A stretch of 64,000 bases of DNA. Origin: JBGTFE01 sp049799955 (lineage in GTDB: Bacteria > Acidobacteriota > Blastocatellia > Pyrinomonadales > Pyrinomonadaceae). Shown one piece after another: positions 63,064 to 64,000 of the stretch (the first letter of the stretch is position 1; every line of letters begins with the position of its first letter). The DNA lies in contig JBARIW010000032.1 of the NCBI GenBank assembly GCA_049799955.1, positions 25,987-89,986 of the forward strand. Direction: 5' to 3'. A program made the translations under genes and the position numbers. The notes beneath the pieces are model-generated. The model was not told the DNA's origin. It made no database searches and saw only the letters and a program-made list of their open reading frames with translations.

Positions 63064-64000
63064 ATCGTAAAGGTATATGTAACCTGTTTGACGACCGAAT
63101 AAGGCTTTCCGTCTTTCGTCGGCGGTTCGAATGTAATCCGGCGGGCGGCTCTGACGGCGACTTCGCTCAACCCGTAATCCAGAGGTTTCAGGACTAAAAC
63201 GTGTTTGACCGTACCGTCAGCCGAAAAACCGACCAGCAGGCGAACTGTTCCCGAAACGTTGTTTTGACGCGCGGAGTCCGTATATTGCGGCTGCGGTCTG
63301 GAAAGTATTTTTATCGGCGTTTTGACGGTATCGATTTGAGTGTCGGCGTCGAAATTTACAGGCTTTTGATTTTCGGTTCGGCTGTAATATTCGGTAAAAA
63401 ACTTCAGCGATTGGAGATATTCGAGATAAAATTCCGTTTTTTTATTAGCCGGAGACAGGCTCAGATATTTTTCCAAATCCGCAACCGCTTCGTTCAGAAA
63501 ATCCTTTCTCGTGTCCTGCGGCTTGAGTATCGTTCCGAGCTGAATAGCGAAGCTGTTGACCAGCGATTCGGATTTTAGAAGATACGCGGGCGCGAAACCA
63601 GGATTCAGCTCAATCGCTTTCTTCGCTCTTTCGTATGCGCCGCTGAATGACTCGTTTTTATAGTTGACGACGCCGATAATATAATGCGCTTCGGCATTGT
63701 TCGGAAGGATGTCGAGCGAAGCCTGAGCTTCTTTCTGCGCTTTGAAGGGCTCGTCTCTGAGCAGGTAAAGATAAGCTAACCCGGCGTGAAAATCCGCGTT
63801 TTTGCCGTCGAGCGCGACCGCTTTTTCCAGCGCCTTGAGCGCTTCTTTTTTATTGTCCTGCTTCAAATACGAAAGTCCCAGATAATACCAGACGCTGCCG
63901 TCTGCCGCGTGGCTTTTCGACGCTTTTTTCAAAATCCTGGACGCGCCGCTGTAGTCGCCTTTCTTGTAAAGCTCGATGCCTGTTTCGCGCTCGGTTTGAG
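63057..64000 (-). CDS. TPR protein with TonB C-terminal domain, 5' end outside window
   Basis: Partial: the frame is open to the window edge (…GIELYKKGDYSGASRILKKA), so the N-terminus is missing. About five TPR units are followed by a TonB C-terminal-like domain at the end (SRPQPQYTDSARQNNVSGTV..DYGLSEVAVRAARRITFEP). Such proteins are exported and may pass a signal or force to an outer-membrane partner; none is adjacent. Its stop overlaps the cdaR end by 7 bp. Confidence 0.85.
   Translation of the reverse strand, partial: QTERETGIELYKKGDYSGASRILKKASKSHAADGSVWYYLGLSYLKQDNKKEALKALEKAVALDGKNADFHAGLAYLYLLRDEPFKAQKEAQASLDILPNNAEAHYIIGVVNYKNESFSGAYERAKKAIELNPGFAPAYLLKSESLVNSFAIQLGTILKPQDTRKDFLNEAVADLEKYLSLSPANKKTEFYLEYLQSLKFFTEYYSRTENQKPVNFDADTQIDTVKTPIKILSRPQPQYTDSARQNNVSGTVRLLVGFSADGTVKHVLVLKPLDYGLSEVAVRAARRITFEPPTKDGKPYSVVKQVTYTFTIY

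Overview
The window looks like chromosomal core and accessory DNA from a Gram-negative member of the Acidobacteriota, most likely near Blastocatellia/Pyrinomonadales. This is an inference from gene content; there is no rRNA here to test it. The evidence is an Omp85/TamB outer-membrane assembly pair, a VWFA-related protein of the acidobacterial type, VIT-VWA-TonB and TPR-TonB proteins, a winged-helix regulator fused to a TolB-like propeller, a K+-dependent membrane pyrophosphatase, a bactofilin and an orphan MreB paralogue. I see no tRNA, rRNA, IS element, prophage or CRISPR array.

Layout. 1-4.4 kb: TamB C-terminus and a long BamA/TamA-like protein. 4.5-14.2 kb: HD-GYP/GGDEF and GGDEF signalling proteins, a VWFA-related protein, a LysW-like zinc-ribbon protein, a PfkB kinase, a fatty acid desaturase and a two-component system. 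14.2-28.9 kb: an FG-GAP repeat secreted protein, a PD-(D/E)XK-like protein, an SGNH hydrolase, a lipoprotein plus thioesterase, an ABC exporter, a VIT-VWA-TonB chimera, a glycosyltransferase and a 3D-domain protein. 29-42 kb: PilZ, a saccharopine dehydrogenase-like/SanA-like/AraC operon, an ECF sigma factor, a PLP enzyme, lepB, carA and a winged-helix/TolB regulator. 42-57.5 kb: hppA, yjbQ, an Ate/Bpt-like transferase, bactofilin, ttcA, a GxxExxY protein, two penicillin-recognising enzymes, a cysteine desulfurase, an FHA-GAF-cyclase and an MreB paralogue. 57.6-64 kb: an AT-rich DUF4062 gene, a site-2 protease, a CDF transporter, the c-di-AMP module cdaA-cdaR and a partial TPR-TonB protein.

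The most striking feature is not a gene. Nearly every second gene junction holds a long, near-perfect inverted repeat whose arms are tandem arrays of short words. The words are mostly 7 bp (GATGAAC, GTCCCAA, AGAAGTC, ATTGATA, GTAATAC, GTTCAAA, GTGAATA and others), and some are 8-10 bp. I count about 26 such loci. They lie against stop and start codons, they nest inside one another, one interrupts an ABC transporter ATPase domain in frame, one arm encodes part of a signal peptide, and one pair of arms encloses a GxxExxY nuclease-like gene while a related pair 1 kb away is empty. They behave like a mobile, self-complementary repeat system. The word style recalls cyanobacterial STRR heptamers, and the in-frame insertion recalls Rickettsia palindromic elements.

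Functionally the window is rich in nucleotide second-messenger enzymes: c-di-GMP synthesis, breakdown and binding (HD-GYP/GGDEF, GGDEF, PilZ), c-di-AMP synthesis (CdaA/CdaR) and cAMP-type synthesis (FHA-GAF-cyclase). It is also rich in envelope functions: Omp85, LepB, site-2 protease, bactofilin, MreB paralogue, 3D-domain protein and TonB-domain proteins. Many start codons had to be moved downstream of the longest open frame because the apparent N-terminal extension is translated repeat.
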